The notes beneath the pieces are model-generated. The model was not told where the DNA came from, did not search any database, and worked only from the letters and a program-made list of their open reading frames with translations. Positions 1 to 8,925 of a stretch of 64,000 bases of DNA are shown here, piece after piece (positions within the stretch are counted from its first letter, which is position 1; the number at the start of each line of letters is the position of its first letter). Origin of the DNA: Streptomyces liliiviolaceus. Lineage in GTDB: Bacteria > Actinomycetota > Actinomycetes > Streptomycetales > Streptomycetaceae. Position numbers and translations under genes: made by a program. The stretch spans positions 2,170,001 to 2,234,000 of the forward strand of contig NZ_JAGPYQ010000001.1 in NCBI RefSeq assembly GCF_018070025.1, written 5' to 3'.

Positions 1-2
1 AG

Positions 3-932
3 GTCATCGCCGTTCTGGCGGTCGGGATCGGGCTCGCGGTCAAGACGCCGATGTGGCCGCTCCACAGCTGGCTGCCGGACGCGCACACCGCCGCCCCGAC
101 CGTCGGCTCGGTCCTGCTGGCCGGAGTCCTGCTGAAGATGGGCACGTACGGGTTCGTCCGGATCCTGCTGCCGATCACGCCGGACGGCATGAGCACCTTC
201 GCCCCGTATCTCGCGGCCTTCGCGGTCGTCGGGATCGTCTACGGTTCGCTGGCCTGCCTGGCGCTCGCCAAGCAGGGCGCGAAGGGCGACCTCAAACGCC
301 TCATCGCGTACTCCTCGGTCGGCCACATGGGCTTCGTGCTCCTCGGCATCGCGTCGATGACCCCGACCGGCGTGAACGGCGCGCTGTTCGCGAACATCGC
401 CCACGGCCTCATCACCGGCCTGCTCTTCTTCCTCGTCGGCGCGCTCAAGGACCGCACGGGCACGACCGACCTCGACACCCTGGCGCGGACGACCGGGGCC
501 GCGCTCTACGGCAGGGCCCCGCGCCTCGGCGGGCTGCTCGCCTTCGCCGCCGTCGCCTCGCTCGGACTGCCGGGCCTCGCCGGGTTCTGGGGCGAGATGC
601 TCGCGCTGTTCGGCGCGTTCGACCCGGCGGACGGTCTCAGCAGGCCCGCGTTCCTGACGTTCATGGCGATCGCCGCGTTCGGCACCCTGCTCACGGCCGC
701 GTACATGCTCGTCGTGGTCCGCCGGGTCTGCATGGGCGACACCTCGCAGCACTCGGAGCACTCCGGGTACTCGGAGCAGGGGAGCCCGAAGCTCCCCGAC
801 GTCCGGACGTACGAGTTCGCCGCCTGGACCCCGCTCGTCGTCCTCACCGTCGTCGCCGGGCTCTGGCCCAAGGCACTCCTCGGCCTGACCGACCCGGCCG
901 TGCAGCAGCTCCTCTCAGGAGGCACCCGATGA
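3..932 (+). CDS. nuoM: NADH-quinone oxidoreductase subunit M (5' end outside window)
   Basis: Proton-pumping membrane subunit of respiratory complex I. The frame is open from the first bases, so the gene is truncated at the window edge; about 309 residues remain. The hallmark antiporter-like segment VKTPMWPLHSWLPDAH is present near the start, followed by LLKMGTYGFVR with the conserved lysine and by several hydrophobic helices. A hydrophilic loop rich in His, Ser and Glu (HSEHSGYSE) lies near residue 245. The stop codon overlaps the nuoN start as ATGA, which implies translational coupling within the nuo operon. The product is clear from motifs and neighbour; the missing part is the N-terminal third to half. 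Confidence 0.95.
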   Translation, partial: VIAVLAVGIGLAVKTPMWPLHSWLPDAHTAAPTVGSVLLAGVLLKMGTYGFVRILLPITPDGMSTFAPYLAAFAVVGIVYGSLACLALAKQGAKGDLKRLIAYSSVGHMGFVLLGIASMTPTGVNGALFANIAHGLITGLLFFLVGALKDRTGTTDLDTLARTTGAALYGRAPRLGGLLAFAAVASLGLPGLAGFWGEMLALFGAFDPADGLSRPAFLTFMAIAAFGTLLTAAYMLVVVRRVCMGDTSQHSEHSGYSEQGSPKLPDVRTYEFAAWTPLVVLTVVAGLWPKALLGLTDPAVQQLLSGGTR

Positions 933-2494
933 GCCCCCAGGCTCAGGACCAGGCAGCGTCCCTGGTGCAGTCCGTCGACTGGCTCGCGATCGCCCCGCCC
1001 ACCATCGCGGCGGTCGTCGCACTCGCGGTGCTCGTGGCCGACCTCTTCGTGGACGGCAGAAAGAAGGCCCTGCTCGGCTGGGTCTCCGTCGCGGGGCTCG
1101 CCCTCGCCGCGCTGGCTCTGCTGCCCCTCCTGGACGGCGACCGTTCCACGTTCTGCCTGACGGGCGACGCGGACGTGTGCAGCTACACGGCAGACCGGTT
1201 CACGCTGGTCGTCCAGTTCCTCGTCCTCGGCGGCGCGCTCCTCGCGGCACTCCTGTCGATGACCACCCTGAAGGACGCGGGCAAGGACGCCGGTGGAGGC
1301 GCTGACGCCGGTGGAGACGCCGACAAGGCCTTCCCCGAAGGGGAGTTCTGGTTCCTGCTGCTCTCCTCGGCCGCCGGCGCAGCCCTGCTGCCCGCCTCGC
1401 GCGATCTGGCCACGCTGATCGTCGCCCTGGAGGTCGCCTCCCTGCCCGCCTTCGCCCTCGTCGGCATCAAGCACGGCGACCGGAAGTCCTCCGAAGCGGC
1501 CCTCAAGTTCTTCCTGTCCTCGGTCACCGCGACCGCCGTGAGCCTCATGGGCGTCAGCTTCGTCTACGCGTCGACCGGCACCCTGTACCTCACGGAGATC
1601 GCCACCAGGATCGAGGAAGTCGACCCGCAACTGCACACGCTCGCCCAGGCGGGCGTCGTCCTGACCCTCGTCGGCTTCGCCTTCAAGACGGCCGCCGTGC
1701 CCTTCCACTTCTGGGTGCCCGACACCTACGTAGGAGCCCCTCTCCCGGTCGCCGCCTACCTGTCGGTCGTCGGCAAGGCGGTCGGCTTCTCCGGCCTGAT
1801 CCTCGTCACCGTGATCGCCCTGCCGTCGTACGCGGACGTCTGGGGCCCGGCACTCGCCGCCCTGGCCGCCCTCACCATGACGATCGGCAACGTCGGCGCC
1901 CTGCGGCAAGTGGCCACGCGCGCGTACAGCGCGGTACGGCTTCTCGCCTGGTCCTCCGTGGGACAGGCCGGCTACCTCCTGGTGCCGATCGCCGCCGCCG
2001 CGTACTCCGATGACGCCCAGAAGGCCATCGGCTCCACCGTCGCGTACGCCCTCATGTACGCCGCCGTGAACCTCGGAGCGTTCGCGGTGGCCGCCCTGGT
2101 GGCCCGTACGAAGCCGCTGAACCGGATCAGCGACTACCGCGGCCTGTACGCCTCCCGCCCCCTCGCCGCGCTCGTCCTCGGCTTCTTCCTGCTCTGCCTG
2201 GCCGGTCTGCCGCCGGGCATCATCGGTCTCTTCGCGAAGGTCACCGTCTTCTCGGCGGCCGTCGAGGCGGGACTCGGCTGGCTCGCCGTGGTCATGGCCG
2301 TCAACGTCGTGATCGCGCTCTTCTACTACCTCCAGTGGACGACCCTGCTGTTCCGCGCACCCGAGGGCGAACCCGAGTCGCACCGCGTCCCGGCCCCCCT
2401 CACCGCGGCGATCGCCCTGACCGCCGTCCTCGGTGTCGCGCTCTCCGGGGCGCCTCAGCTCATCCTGCGCTTCTCGGACACCGGTCTCTTCTGA
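929..2494 (+). CDS. nuoN: NADH-quinone oxidoreductase subunit N
   Basis: Membrane antiporter-like subunit of complex I, 521 residues with many hydrophobic helices. FKTAAVPFHFWVPDTY is the conserved proton-channel helix region, and LAWSSVGQAGYLL matches the second conserved block. A hydrophilic Gly/Asp/Ala-rich loop (about residues 110-135) interrupts the early helices. The ATG at 929 overlaps the nuoM stop by four bases and was chosen over longer upstream readings, which run antisense-like through nuoM. The gene is the last of the nuo operon here. Its stop codon lies inside a 16-bp tandem repeat, so the exact C-terminus (…DTGLF) may vary among strains. Confidence 0.95.
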   Translation: MSPQAQDQAASLVQSVDWLAIAPPTIAAVVALAVLVADLFVDGRKKALLGWVSVAGLALAALALLPLLDGDRSTFCLTGDADVCSYTADRFTLVVQFLVLGGALLAALLSMTTLKDAGKDAGGGADAGGDADKAFPEGEFWFLLLSSAAGAALLPASRDLATLIVALEVASLPAFALVGIKHGDRKSSEAALKFFLSSVTATAVSLMGVSFVYASTGTLYLTEIATRIEEVDPQLHTLAQAGVVLTLVGFAFKTAAVPFHFWVPDTYVGAPLPVAAYLSVVGKAVGFSGLILVTVIALPSYADVWGPALAALAALTMTIGNVGALRQVATRAYSAVRLLAWSSVGQAGYLLVPIAAAAYSDDAQKAIGSTVAYALMYAAVNLGAFAVAALVARTKPLNRISDYRGLYASRPLAALVLGFFLLCLAGLPPGIIGLFAKVTVFSAAVEAGLGWLAVVMAVNVVIALFYYLQWTTLLFRAPEGEPESHRVPAPLTAAIALTAVLGVALSGAPQLILRFSDTGLF

Positions 2495-2525
2495 CACCGG
2501 TCTCTTCTGGCACCGGTCTTTTCTG
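2478..2525 (+). repeat. 16-bp tandem repeat, three copies, across the nuoN stop
   Basis: Three head-to-tail copies of ACACCGGTCTCTTCTG; the third has two changes. The first copy encodes the last nuoN residues and its end forms part of the TGA stop. Because the unit is not a multiple of three, copy-number change would alter the reading at the nuoN end. Confidence 0.85.
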
Positions 2526-2565
2526 ACCCCGTCCCCGCGGCCCTCACGCGCGCGTGAAGGCCGCC

Positions 2566-2593
2566 AGCCCCGCACAGACACGCGTGCGGGGCT
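2566..2593 (+). terminator. Terminator-like hairpin after nuoN
   Basis: A perfect 10-bp stem, AGCCCCGCAC paired with GTGCGGGGCT around an 8-nt loop. No clear U tract follows, as is common in Streptomyces terminators. It closes the nuo operon. Confidence 0.65.
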
Positions 2594-2668
2594 GTGCGTC
2601 CATCACCCGGACAGCCGACGCGCGAGCCCGTGCGCACAAGGGAACTAGAGCTCCCCGCCTGGCGTTGA

Positions 2669-2713
2669 CCAGTGAGGGAGGGTCCACTGGACCGTGGAGT
2701 CACGGAACCAGTG
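2669..2713 (+). promoter_or_regulatory. Inverted repeat CCAGTG-N10-CACTGG plus a third half site before htpX
   Basis: CCAGTG (2669-2674) and CACTGG (2685-2690) form a 22-bp interrupted palindrome overlapping a TTGACC -35-like hexamer at 2665-2670. A third CCAGTG lies at 2708-2713. The position, 80-100 bp upstream of htpX, suits an operator. The binding protein cannot be named. Confidence 0.45.
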
Positions 2714-2768
2714 ACGTCAGAGATCGACAAGCAAGGGTTCCCCTGCCGCACGATTTGGAGGGCGTACC

Positions 2769-3632
2769 GTGCACCGCCGGCACAACGGGCTCAGGACCGC
2801 CGTACTCCTCGGGGGACTGTCCGCACTCATCATCGTCATCGGCAGTTTCTTCGGGCGTACGGGTCTCGTCGTCGCACTGGTCATCGCGATCGGCACGAAC
2901 GCATACGCGTACTGGAACAGCGACAAACTGGCTCTACGCGCGATGCGCGCGCGCCCGGTGAGCGAATTCGAGGCCCCGGCGCTCTACAGAATGGTCCGCG
3001 AGCTCTCCACACAGGCCCGCCAGCCCATGCCCCGCCTGTACATCTCCCCGACGGAAGCACCGAACGCGTTCGCGACGGGCCGCAACCCCCGCAACGCCGC
3101 GGTGTGCTGCACCGAGGGCATCCTGCGCATCCTGAACGAGCGGGAGCTGCGCGGCGTCATCGGCCACGAACTGAGCCACGTCTACAACCGCGACATCCTC
3201 ATCTCGTCCGTCGCCGGCGCCCTGGCCTCCGTGATCATGTTCCTGGTCAACTTCGCCTGGCTGATCCCGATCGGACGCTCCAACGACGACGACGGCCCCG
3301 GCCTCCTCGGCATGCTGATGATCATGATCCTCGGCCCGCTCGCCGCGTCCGTCATCCAGCTCGCCATCAGCCGCTCCAGGGAGTACGAGGCGGACGCGTC
3401 CGGCGCGCAGCTCACCGGCGACCCGCTGGCCCTCGCGAGCGCCCTGCGCAAGCTGGAGGCGGGCACGAAGCAACTGCCGCTGCCTCCGGAGCCGCGCATC
3501 GAGACCGCGAGCCACATGATGATCGCCAACCCCTTCCGTCCGGGCCGGGGACTCTCCAAAATGTTCTCAACGCACCCGCCCATGGCGGAGCGCATCGCCC
3601 GGCTCGAACAGATGGCAGGTCGCCAGCAGTGA
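2769..3632 (+). CDS. htpX: HtpX-family membrane zinc metalloprotease (M48B)
   Basis: Membrane-anchored zinc endopeptidase of the M48 family, implicated in membrane-protein quality control. It has 287 residues, the usual length. Two N-terminal helices (about 10-28 and 32-50) precede the zinc-binding HELSH at residues 133-137; SREYEAD near 203-209 supplies the third ligand. Two more hydrophobic segments follow the active site (about 143-168 and 180-200). The GTG start at 2769 was chosen because a GGAGGG-like ribosome site lies just upstream at 2757-2762. The stop codon overlaps the next gene's GTG by four bases, so the YccF-like protein is probably cotranslated. An inverted repeat upstream may control the promoter. 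Confidence 0.93.
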   Translation: MHRRHNGLRTAVLLGGLSALIIVIGSFFGRTGLVVALVIAIGTNAYAYWNSDKLALRAMRARPVSEFEAPALYRMVRELSTQARQPMPRLYISPTEAPNAFATGRNPRNAAVCCTEGILRILNERELRGVIGHELSHVYNRDILISSVAGALASVIMFLVNFAWLIPIGRSNDDDGPGLLGMLMIMILGPLAASVIQLAISRSREYEADASGAQLTGDPLALASALRKLEAGTKQLPLPPEPRIETASHMMIANPFRPGRGLSKMFSTHPPMAERIARLEQMAGRQQ

Positions 3633-4027
3633 AGACAATCCTCAACATCATCTGGCTCGTCCTGAGCGGCTTCTGGCTGTTCCTCGGCTACCTGCTCGCG
3701 GGCGTGCTGCTGTGCATCACGATCATCGGGATCCCGTTCGGCGTCGCCGCTTTCCGCATCGGCACCTACGCGCTGTGGCCGTTCGGCCGGACGACGGTCG
3801 AGCGCCGTGACGCGGGGGCGCCGTCCTTCATCGTCAACATCCTCTGGCTGATCCTCGCCGGCTGGTGGCTGGCCCTCGCCCACATCGTCACGGGCCTCAT
3901 CCAGTGCGTCACGATCATCGGCATCCCCCTGGGCATCGCCAACTTCAAGCTGATCCCGGTCTCGCTGTTCCCCCTGGGACGCGAGATCGTGCGTACGGAC
4001 CAGCCGTTCACGTCGTCGGTCCGATAG
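3629..4027 (+). CDS. YccF-domain small membrane protein
   Basis: A 132-residue membrane protein made of two related halves, each with a hydrophobic segment followed by the signature [10 protein letters not shown] or [10 protein letters not shown] and a LWPFGR/LFPLGR end. This is the double YccF domain organisation. The function of YccF proteins is not established. The GTG start overlaps the htpX stop (GTGA), and no separate promoter is visible, so it is translationally coupled to the protease. Lone coupling to HtpX suggests an envelope-stress context, but that is inference. Confidence 0.9.
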   Translation: MKTILNIIWLVLSGFWLFLGYLLAGVLLCITIIGIPFGVAAFRIGTYALWPFGRTTVERRDAGAPSFIVNILWLILAGWWLALAHIVTGLIQCVTIIGIPLGIANFKLIPVSLFPLGREIVRTDQPFTSSVR

Positions 4028-4040
4028 GGCGGCGCCAGGG

Positions 4041-5180
4041 GTGCGGAGGCCGAAGTACGCCCTGACGGCGTACGACGCCGACGCCGAGGACGACGAGGTC
4101 TGGGCGCTGTGCGCGGACGCCGAGAACCTCTTCTGCGATCCGCCGGCTCCCGCGCGCGGCACGTACGAACTGCTCGGCTGCGTCCCCGAGGGAGAGCTGG
4201 GCAAAGCCCTCCTGCGCGCGCGTGCCGACGGATCGGCGCCTCTGGGCACCCTCGTCCTGGAGATCCTCGACAAGGACGGCGAGCGGGTCGAAGCGTGGTC
4301 CCTGGAGGACGTACGCGTCCTCGGTGACCGCCCGTGCGCGCGCGACCTGGCGCTGCGCGACATCACCGTGAGAGCGCGCGAGTCCCCGCACAACCCCTTC
4401 GACTATCCCCAGTGCCCGCCGCTCTCCCCGGGCTACCGGCTGCTGGGCGCGCAGGACGACCCCTGGGGCGGCTGCCGGGACCTGGCGCACGTCACGCACA
4501 GCCGGCCGGACCTCGTCGAACCACCCGTGCGACTGCTCGGCTGCTCCCCGCGCGGAGCCCTCCGCACGGCCCTGGACGCGGGCGAGGAGGACCTCGGACA
4601 CGCCAAGCTGACACGCGTCGACACGGCGGGCCGCCCCATTCAGTCGGCCGTCGAGGGCGAACTCGTCGCCTGGATCCCCTCGGCGCGCGGCCCCGGCCTG
4701 GTGGACCTGACGCTGGAACCCTGGTCGGACCGGCCGCCGACCGCGGCCGAGGAGGTCTGGGAACTGTGGGACACCGGCCGGCCCACCGAGCCCGGCCTCT
4801 GGGCCCGGTGCGGCGCGGAAGGCCGCCGGCACTGGCTGACCACGGCGCTGGCCCGCCACGACGCATGCAAGCCCGACGCGGAACCGGGCCGTACCCATCA
4901 CCTCGACGGCCGCCACATCATCGACGAACCGGGCTTCTTCTGCGCGCTCGGCGAGGCGGTCAACGGACCGGGCGGCTACTTCGGCCGGGGCCTGGACGCC
5001 CTCGACGACTGCCTCCGCGGCCGCTGGGGCACCCGACGGCCCTTCACCCTGGTCTGGCACGACGCGGAGGTCGCCCGCCGCTGCCTGGGCCTTGTCCCGC
5101 GCACCGACCACCGCCCGTGGACGTTCGAGGAACTCCTCGCGTTCCTCGTGGACGAGGGCATCGACGTCCGTCTCGACTGA
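4041..5180 (+). CDS. Uncharacterised protein with C-terminal barstar-like domain
   Basis: A 379-residue soluble protein. Residues from about 288 to the end resemble barstar, the barnase inhibitor: LDGRHIIDEPGF, then GGYFGRGLDALDDCLRG (barstar has YYGxNLDALWDCL), then a PFTLVW strand and a final helix with EGIDVRL. The N-terminal two-thirds (repeated LLGC, EGEL and 'ALRTAL' elements around residues 45-60 and 160-180) look like two copies of an unnamed unit. The gene starts with GTG 13 bp after the YccF gene. Barstar-fold proteins inhibit secreted or intracellular RNases; a role as an immunity protein is inferred. A SUKH-family gene follows, which supports that reading. Confidence 0.75.
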   Translation: MRRPKYALTAYDADAEDDEVWALCADAENLFCDPPAPARGTYELLGCVPEGELGKALLRARADGSAPLGTLVLEILDKDGERVEAWSLEDVRVLGDRPCARDLALRDITVRARESPHNPFDYPQCPPLSPGYRLLGAQDDPWGGCRDLAHVTHSRPDLVEPPVRLLGCSPRGALRTALDAGEEDLGHAKLTRVDTAGRPIQSAVEGELVAWIPSARGPGLVDLTLEPWSDRPPTAAEEVWELWDTGRPTEPGLWARCGAEGRRHWLTTALARHDACKPDAEPGRTHHLDGRHIIDEPGFFCALGEAVNGPGGYFGRGLDALDDCLRGRWGTRRPFTLVWHDAEVARRCLGLVPRTDHRPWTFEELLAFLVDEGIDVRLD

Positions 5181-5247
5181 GAGCCGCTCGTCCGAGGGTT
5201 ATCCACAGGCCCGCCCGATTGTCAGAGGCGCGCTGCATCATGAATGC

Positions 5248-5814
5248 ATGACCGAGATCGAGCAGTTGCTGGTACGTGTCCTCGCCGAGGCACACAACTC
5301 GCGGCCGTGGGGCTGGCCTTCGCTCCCCGACCCCGTGGACGCCGCCACGCTCGCCCGCGCCGAGTCCGCCCTCGGCTTCTCCGTCCCACCGCTGCTCGCC
5401 GCGCTCTATCTGCGGATAGGGGACGGAGGGTTCGGCCCGGAGCACGGTCTGCTGCCCCTGCTCGACAGCCCGCCCTCGGGAGAACCGGCGGTCGTCGCGC
5501 AGTACCTCGCCCACCGCGAGAGCGGCCGCCAGGACCCCGACTGGCCCTGGCCGGAAGGCATCCTGCCGATATCCCACTGGGGCTGCGGAATGTACGCGTG
5601 CGTGGACTGCCGTACGCCGGACGCCCCGGTGCTCCTGTTCGAGCCGAACGCCGACGACGCCGACCACGCCTGGTACGTGGACGCGCCCACCCTCACGGCC
5701 TGGCTCGACACCTGGCTCCAAGGCACCGGCTGGTACGACGAACTGAACGACGACACGGACCTGCCCCCCTGGACCGACTTCCGCACCCGCACGGAACCGA
5801 CCCGAACGTCGTAA
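5248..5814 (+). CDS. SMI1/KNR4 (SUKH) family protein
   Basis: A 188-residue cytosolic protein matching the SUKH pattern: an N-terminal helix, DAATLARAESALGFSVPPLLAALYLRIGDGGFGP (positions about 30-62; the core pattern is E..LGF.lP..l..lY...dGgfGP), a W-rich middle (LPISHWGCGMYACVD) and a C-terminal TAWLDTWL helix. SUKH proteins are the commonest immunity proteins of bacterial polymorphic toxins; most bind nuclease tips. The ATG at 5248 was chosen because the SUKH homology starts there, although an earlier in-frame reading exists. No toxin gene is adjacent, so it looks like an orphan immunity gene or a housekeeping SUKH. Confidence 0.85.
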   Translation: MTEIEQLLVRVLAEAHNSRPWGWPSLPDPVDAATLARAESALGFSVPPLLAALYLRIGDGGFGPEHGLLPLLDSPPSGEPAVVAQYLAHRESGRQDPDWPWPEGILPISHWGCGMYACVDCRTPDAPVLLFEPNADDADHAWYVDAPTLTAWLDTWLQGTGWYDELNDDTDLPPWTDFRTRTEPTRTS

Positions 5815-5828
5815 CACCCGCCCGCCCC

Positions 5829-6000
5829 GTCAAGGGGCGCGCGAGGAACGGCGCGAACGACCCACGACAACCCGCACGATGGCCACCGGCCCCAGCCCTA
5901 GCAGGGGGCGCGGGGAACGGCGCGAGCAACCCACGACAACCCGCACGATGGCCACCGGCCCAAGCTCCGTCAAGGGGCGCGGGGAACTGCGCACCCAGCC
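5829..6000 (+). repeat. Three imperfect copies of a ~65-75-bp GC-rich repeat
   Basis: Each copy has a GGGGCGCGGGGAAC core; the first two continue with GGCGCGA.C..CCCACGACAACCCGCACG and a GGCCACCGGCCC segment. The copies begin near 5833, 5907 and 5973. The same core occurs near 16.6 kb and 45 kb in either orientation. No gene is visible from 5815 to 6085. Confidence 0.8.
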
Positions 6001-6085
6001 CCCACCTACCCGCACGCACCCACGCCCCCCCCAGCCCCCGGCACCCCACACCAACGAAGCCAGCCGCAGGCACAAGCGCAGGCGA

Positions 6086-7429
6086 TCAACGCGCGCGAAA
6101 CCGCCACCGCACCCCGTACACACCCGCTCCCACCGCCAGCACACCCACCCCCACCGCCACGGACATCCGCGGCAGGGCGAAAGCCAGCGTCAGGCACCCC
6201 GCGAGACCCACCGCGGGCAGGACCCGCGACACGGCCGCCGAACCCAGCGTCCACGCCGAGGCGTTGGCGATCGCGTAGTACACCAGCACCCCGAAGGAGG
6301 AGAAGCCGATCGCACCCCGCACATCCACCGTCGCGGCCAGCACCGCGACCACCGCCCCGACGGCGAGCTCCGCCCGATGGGGCACCCGGAAGCGCGGATG
6401 CACGGCGGCCAGCCCACTCGGCAGATGCCGGTCGCGGGCCATGGCCAGCGTCGTCCGCGACACCCCCAGGATCAGTGCGAGAAGGGAGCCGAGCGCCGCC
6501 ACCGCGGCACCCACCCGTACGACCGGGACGAGCCCCGGTGCCCCGGCGGCGCGCACCGCGTCGGCGAGCGGCGCCGTCGCCTGCCCGAGCCCCGTCGGCC
6601 CCAGCACGGAGAGGACAGCCACCGCCACGGCCGCGTACACGACCAGTGCGATACCCAGAGCGAGCGGGATCGCGCGCGGAATGGTGCGCGCCGGATCCCG
6701 TACCTCCTCGCCGAGGGTCGCGATCCGCGCGTACCCGGCGAAGGCGAAGAACAGCAGTCCGGCCGCCTGGAGCACTCCGGAGGCACCCCCGGAGACGCCC
6801 GCGCCGAGCCGCCCGGCATCGGAGTCCCCCGAGGTCAGACAGACGACCACGACGGAAGCGAGGACCGCGAGGACGACCGCGACGATCACCCGCGTCAGCC
6901 ACGCGGATTTCTGCACACCGCCGTAGTTCACCGCGGTCAGGGCCACCACCGCCCCGACGGCCACCGCGTGCGCCTGTCCCGGCCACACGTACGTGCCCAC
7001 GGTGAGCGCCATCGCCGCGCACGAGGAGGTCTTGCCCACGACGAACGACCAGCCCGCCAGATATCCCCAGAACTCGCCGAGCCGCTCGCGGCCGTACACG
7101 TACGTTCCGCCCGACGCGGGATATCGGGCGGCGAGGCGTGCCGAAGCGGTCGCGTTGCAGTAGGCGACGACGGCGGCGACGCCCAGCGCGAGGAGCAGCC
7201 CGGATCCCGCGGCCCGTGCCGCGGGCCCCAGCGCGGCGAAGATCCCCGCACCGACCATCGAGCCGAGGCCGATGACCACGGCGTCCCCGACGCCGAGCGT
7301 CCGCCGCAACTCCGCCGCGCCGTTCGCGGATCCAGCCCCGGATCCAGCACCGGACGTGGACGCGGACCCGGACGCGGACGCGGACCCGGATTCGGACGAA
7401 CCCGGACGGGCCGGCTCGGACTGTGTCAT
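6086..7429 (-). CDS. APC-superfamily amino acid permease
   Basis: A 447-residue secondary transporter with about 12 hydrophobic segments. The first transmembrane helix holds VVIGLGSMVGAGIFAAL, the substrate-binding glycine signature of APC amino acid permeases, and AGIxxR..EE-like VRDPARTIPRAI follows in the middle loop. The ATG at 7429 was chosen because the upstream extension is Arg-rich and lacks family character. Before the first helix lies a 25-residue Ser/Gly/Ala low-complexity tail coded by short repeats of GACGCGGACCCG type. The substrate cannot be told. It is divergent from the YeaQ-like gene, with 180 bp between them. Confidence 0.88.
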   Translation of the reverse strand: MTQSEPARPGSSESGSASASGSASTSGAGSGAGSANGAAELRRTLGVGDAVVIGLGSMVGAGIFAALGPAARAAGSGLLLALGVAAVVAYCNATASARLAARYPASGGTYVYGRERLGEFWGYLAGWSFVVGKTSSCAAMALTVGTYVWPGQAHAVAVGAVVALTAVNYGGVQKSAWLTRVIVAVVLAVLASVVVVCLTSGDSDAGRLGAGVSGGASGVLQAAGLLFFAFAGYARIATLGEEVRDPARTIPRAIPLALGIALVVYAAVAVAVLSVLGPTGLGQATAPLADAVRAAGAPGLVPVVRVGAAVAALGSLLALILGVSRTTLAMARDRHLPSGLAAVHPRFRVPHRAELAVGAVVAVLAATVDVRGAIGFSSFGVLVYYAIANASAWTLGSAAVSRVLPAVGLAGCLTLAFALPRMSVAVGVGVLAVGAGVYGVRWRFRAR

Positions 7430-7609
7430 GAACCGCACCCTACTGATCAGTGCAACCGGCCACCGTCGCGCAGACGTCCTCCTCAGCAACAAGGAACGAA
7501 CAGAAGAGCGAAACGCAGAACGGCAAGAAACAGCCGAGAGCGGTATGACCACAGCCTTGTGCGAGCAAGATCACAGCACAGGTACAGCACGAAGGGGCAG
7601 GTTCACGGC

Positions 7610-7876
7610 ATGGGCATCATCAGCTGGATCATTCTGGGGCTGCTGGCCGGAGCCATCGCCAAATTCCTGCTGCCGGGACGCGACCCCGGCGGCTTCATCG
7701 GCACGACACTGATCGGCGTCGCGGGCGCCTTCATCGGCGGGTGGATATCCGCCCGCTGGCTGGACCACCCGATCTCCAAGGACTTCTACGACGGAGCCAC
7801 CTGGGCCGCCGCGATCGGCGGCGCGCTGGTTCTGCTGATCGGCTACCGCATCCTGTTCGGCAACTCGCGCGACTGA
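7610..7876 (+). CDS. GlsB/YeaQ/YmgE family small membrane protein
   Basis: An 88-residue membrane protein with three hydrophobic helices and glycine-rich repeats: MGIISWIILGLLAGAIAKF, then GRDPGGFIGTTLIGVAGAFIGG, then AAIGGALVLLIGYRIL. This fits the family called transglycosylase-associated protein, whose members are often induced by stress; the molecular role is unknown. The start at 7610 gives the full family length. A strong hairpin follows at 7908-7943, shared with the convergent yajQ. Confidence 0.9.
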   Translation: MGIISWIILGLLAGAIAKFLLPGRDPGGFIGTTLIGVAGAFIGGWISARWLDHPISKDFYDGATWAAAIGGALVLLIGYRILFGNSRD

Positions 7877-7907
7877 GTGCGCGCCCCCGAGGCCGCAGCC
7901 GGCAGGC

Positions 7908-7943
7908 GAGAAGGGTGGGCACCCGAGGTGCCCACCCTTTCTC
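7908..7943. terminator. Bidirectional terminator between the YeaQ-like gene and yajQ
   Basis: A 15-bp stem (GAGAAGGGTGGGCAC with its complement, one bulged T on the right arm) with a 5-nt loop. It lies between two convergent genes, so it can serve both. Confidence 0.85.
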
Positions 7944-7979
7944 GTACGCGCGGCCGGCGTCCGTGGAACGACCGGCACG

Positions 7980-8468
7980 TCACCGGTAGTTGACGAACTG
8001 CAGCGCGAAGTCGAAGTCCTTGCCCTTGAGCAGGGCCTGCACGGCCTGCAGGTCGTCACGGCTCTTCGAGCTGACCCGCAGCTCGTCGCCCTGCACCTGA
8101 GCCTTCACGCCCTTCGGGCCCTCGTCGCGAATGATCTTCGCGACCTTCTTCGCGTTGTCCTGGGAGATGCCTTCCTCGATCGAGGCGAAGATCTTGTACT
8201 CCTTGCCGGAGAGCTGCGGCTCACCGGCGTCCAGCGCCTTCAGCGAGATACCGCGCTTGACCAGCTTGGTCTCGAACACGTCGAGGATGGCCTTCACCCG
8301 CTCCTCGGAGTTCGCCTCCATGAGGATCTTCTCGCCGGACCAGGAGATGGAGGCGCCCACGTTCTTGAAGTCGTAGCGCTGCGAGATCTCCTTGCCGGCC
8401 TGGTTGAGGGCGTTGTCGACCTCCTGCCGCTCGACCTTCGAGACGATGTCGAAACTGGAGTCGGCCAT
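7980..8468 (-). CDS. YajQ family nucleotide-binding protein
   Basis: A 162-residue cytosolic protein matching YajQ over its whole length: it begins [11 protein letters not shown], has [11 protein letters not shown], and ends with [12 protein letters not shown], the invariant C-terminal signature. YajQ has two ferredoxin-like domains; homologues in Xanthomonas and other genera bind cyclic di-GMP and change transcription-factor activity. Its role in Streptomyces is not settled. It stands alone and is divergent from tRNA-Tyr. Confidence 0.93.
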   Translation of the reverse strand: MADSSFDIVSKVERQEVDNALNQAGKEISQRYDFKNVGASISWSGEKILMEANSEERVKAILDVFETKLVKRGISLKALDAGEPQLSGKEYKIFASIEEGISQDNAKKVAKIIRDEGPKGVKAQVQGDELRVSSKSRDDLQAVQALLKGKDFDFALQFVNYR

Positions 8469-8669
8469 GTCCTGTGGCTCCTTGTATCGGGGTGCGTAGT
8501 GGCGGCCGCCGAACCCGCTTCGGTCCCGGGCCGCATCCGCATAAGCCTAGCCACCCCCTCCCCTCCGAGCACCGATCAATCGAGTGGCGAAGCACCCCCG
8601 GGCATCGGGTATCGTTTACGTCGTTGCCACGGAGCGCCGCCGAAAGACGGTTCGAACGGCAGCAACCCC

Positions 8670-8751
8670 GGCGGTGTGCCCGAGCGGCCAAAGGGAGCAG
8701 ACTGTAAATCTGCCGGCTCAGCCTTCCCAGGTTCGAATCCTGGCGCCGCCA
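8670..8751 (+). tRNA. tRNA-Tyr (GTA)
   Basis: An 82-nt class II tRNA. The acceptor GGCGGTG pairs with CGCCGCC (one G-T), the anticodon loop CTGTAAA reads GTA, and there is a long variable arm and a GGTTCGAATCC T arm. CCA is not encoded. A TATCGT -10-like hexamer is at 8610-8615. Confidence 0.96.
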
Positions 8752-8760
8752 CGCTGAGAG

Positions 8761-8808
8761 AAGAAACCCTCTCTGAAATGCGAGTACGCATTTCAGAGAG
8801 GGTTTCTT
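8761..8808 (+). terminator. Perfect 22-bp stem after tRNA-Tyr
   Basis: A 22-bp perfect inverted repeat (AAGAAACCCTCTCTGAAATG…) with a 4-nt AGTA loop ends in TTTCTTCG. This is an unusually long, perfect transcription terminator directly downstream of the tRNA. Confidence 0.92.
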
Positions 8809-8925
8809 CGTGTTCGGGCGGCTCCGGGCCCGGTGGCCGGTGGCGCGGCCGTCACAGGGTCCCGGACCACGGGAGCGCGGAGCGCCCCGCAGCCGCGCCC
8901 CGCGTTCTCTCCGTACCCTGACCCC

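Noticed and set aside
5829..6000. Possible CRISPR-like array
   Set aside because: Copies are unequal, spacers repeat as well, and no cas genes are present; it is a dispersed GC-rich repeat.
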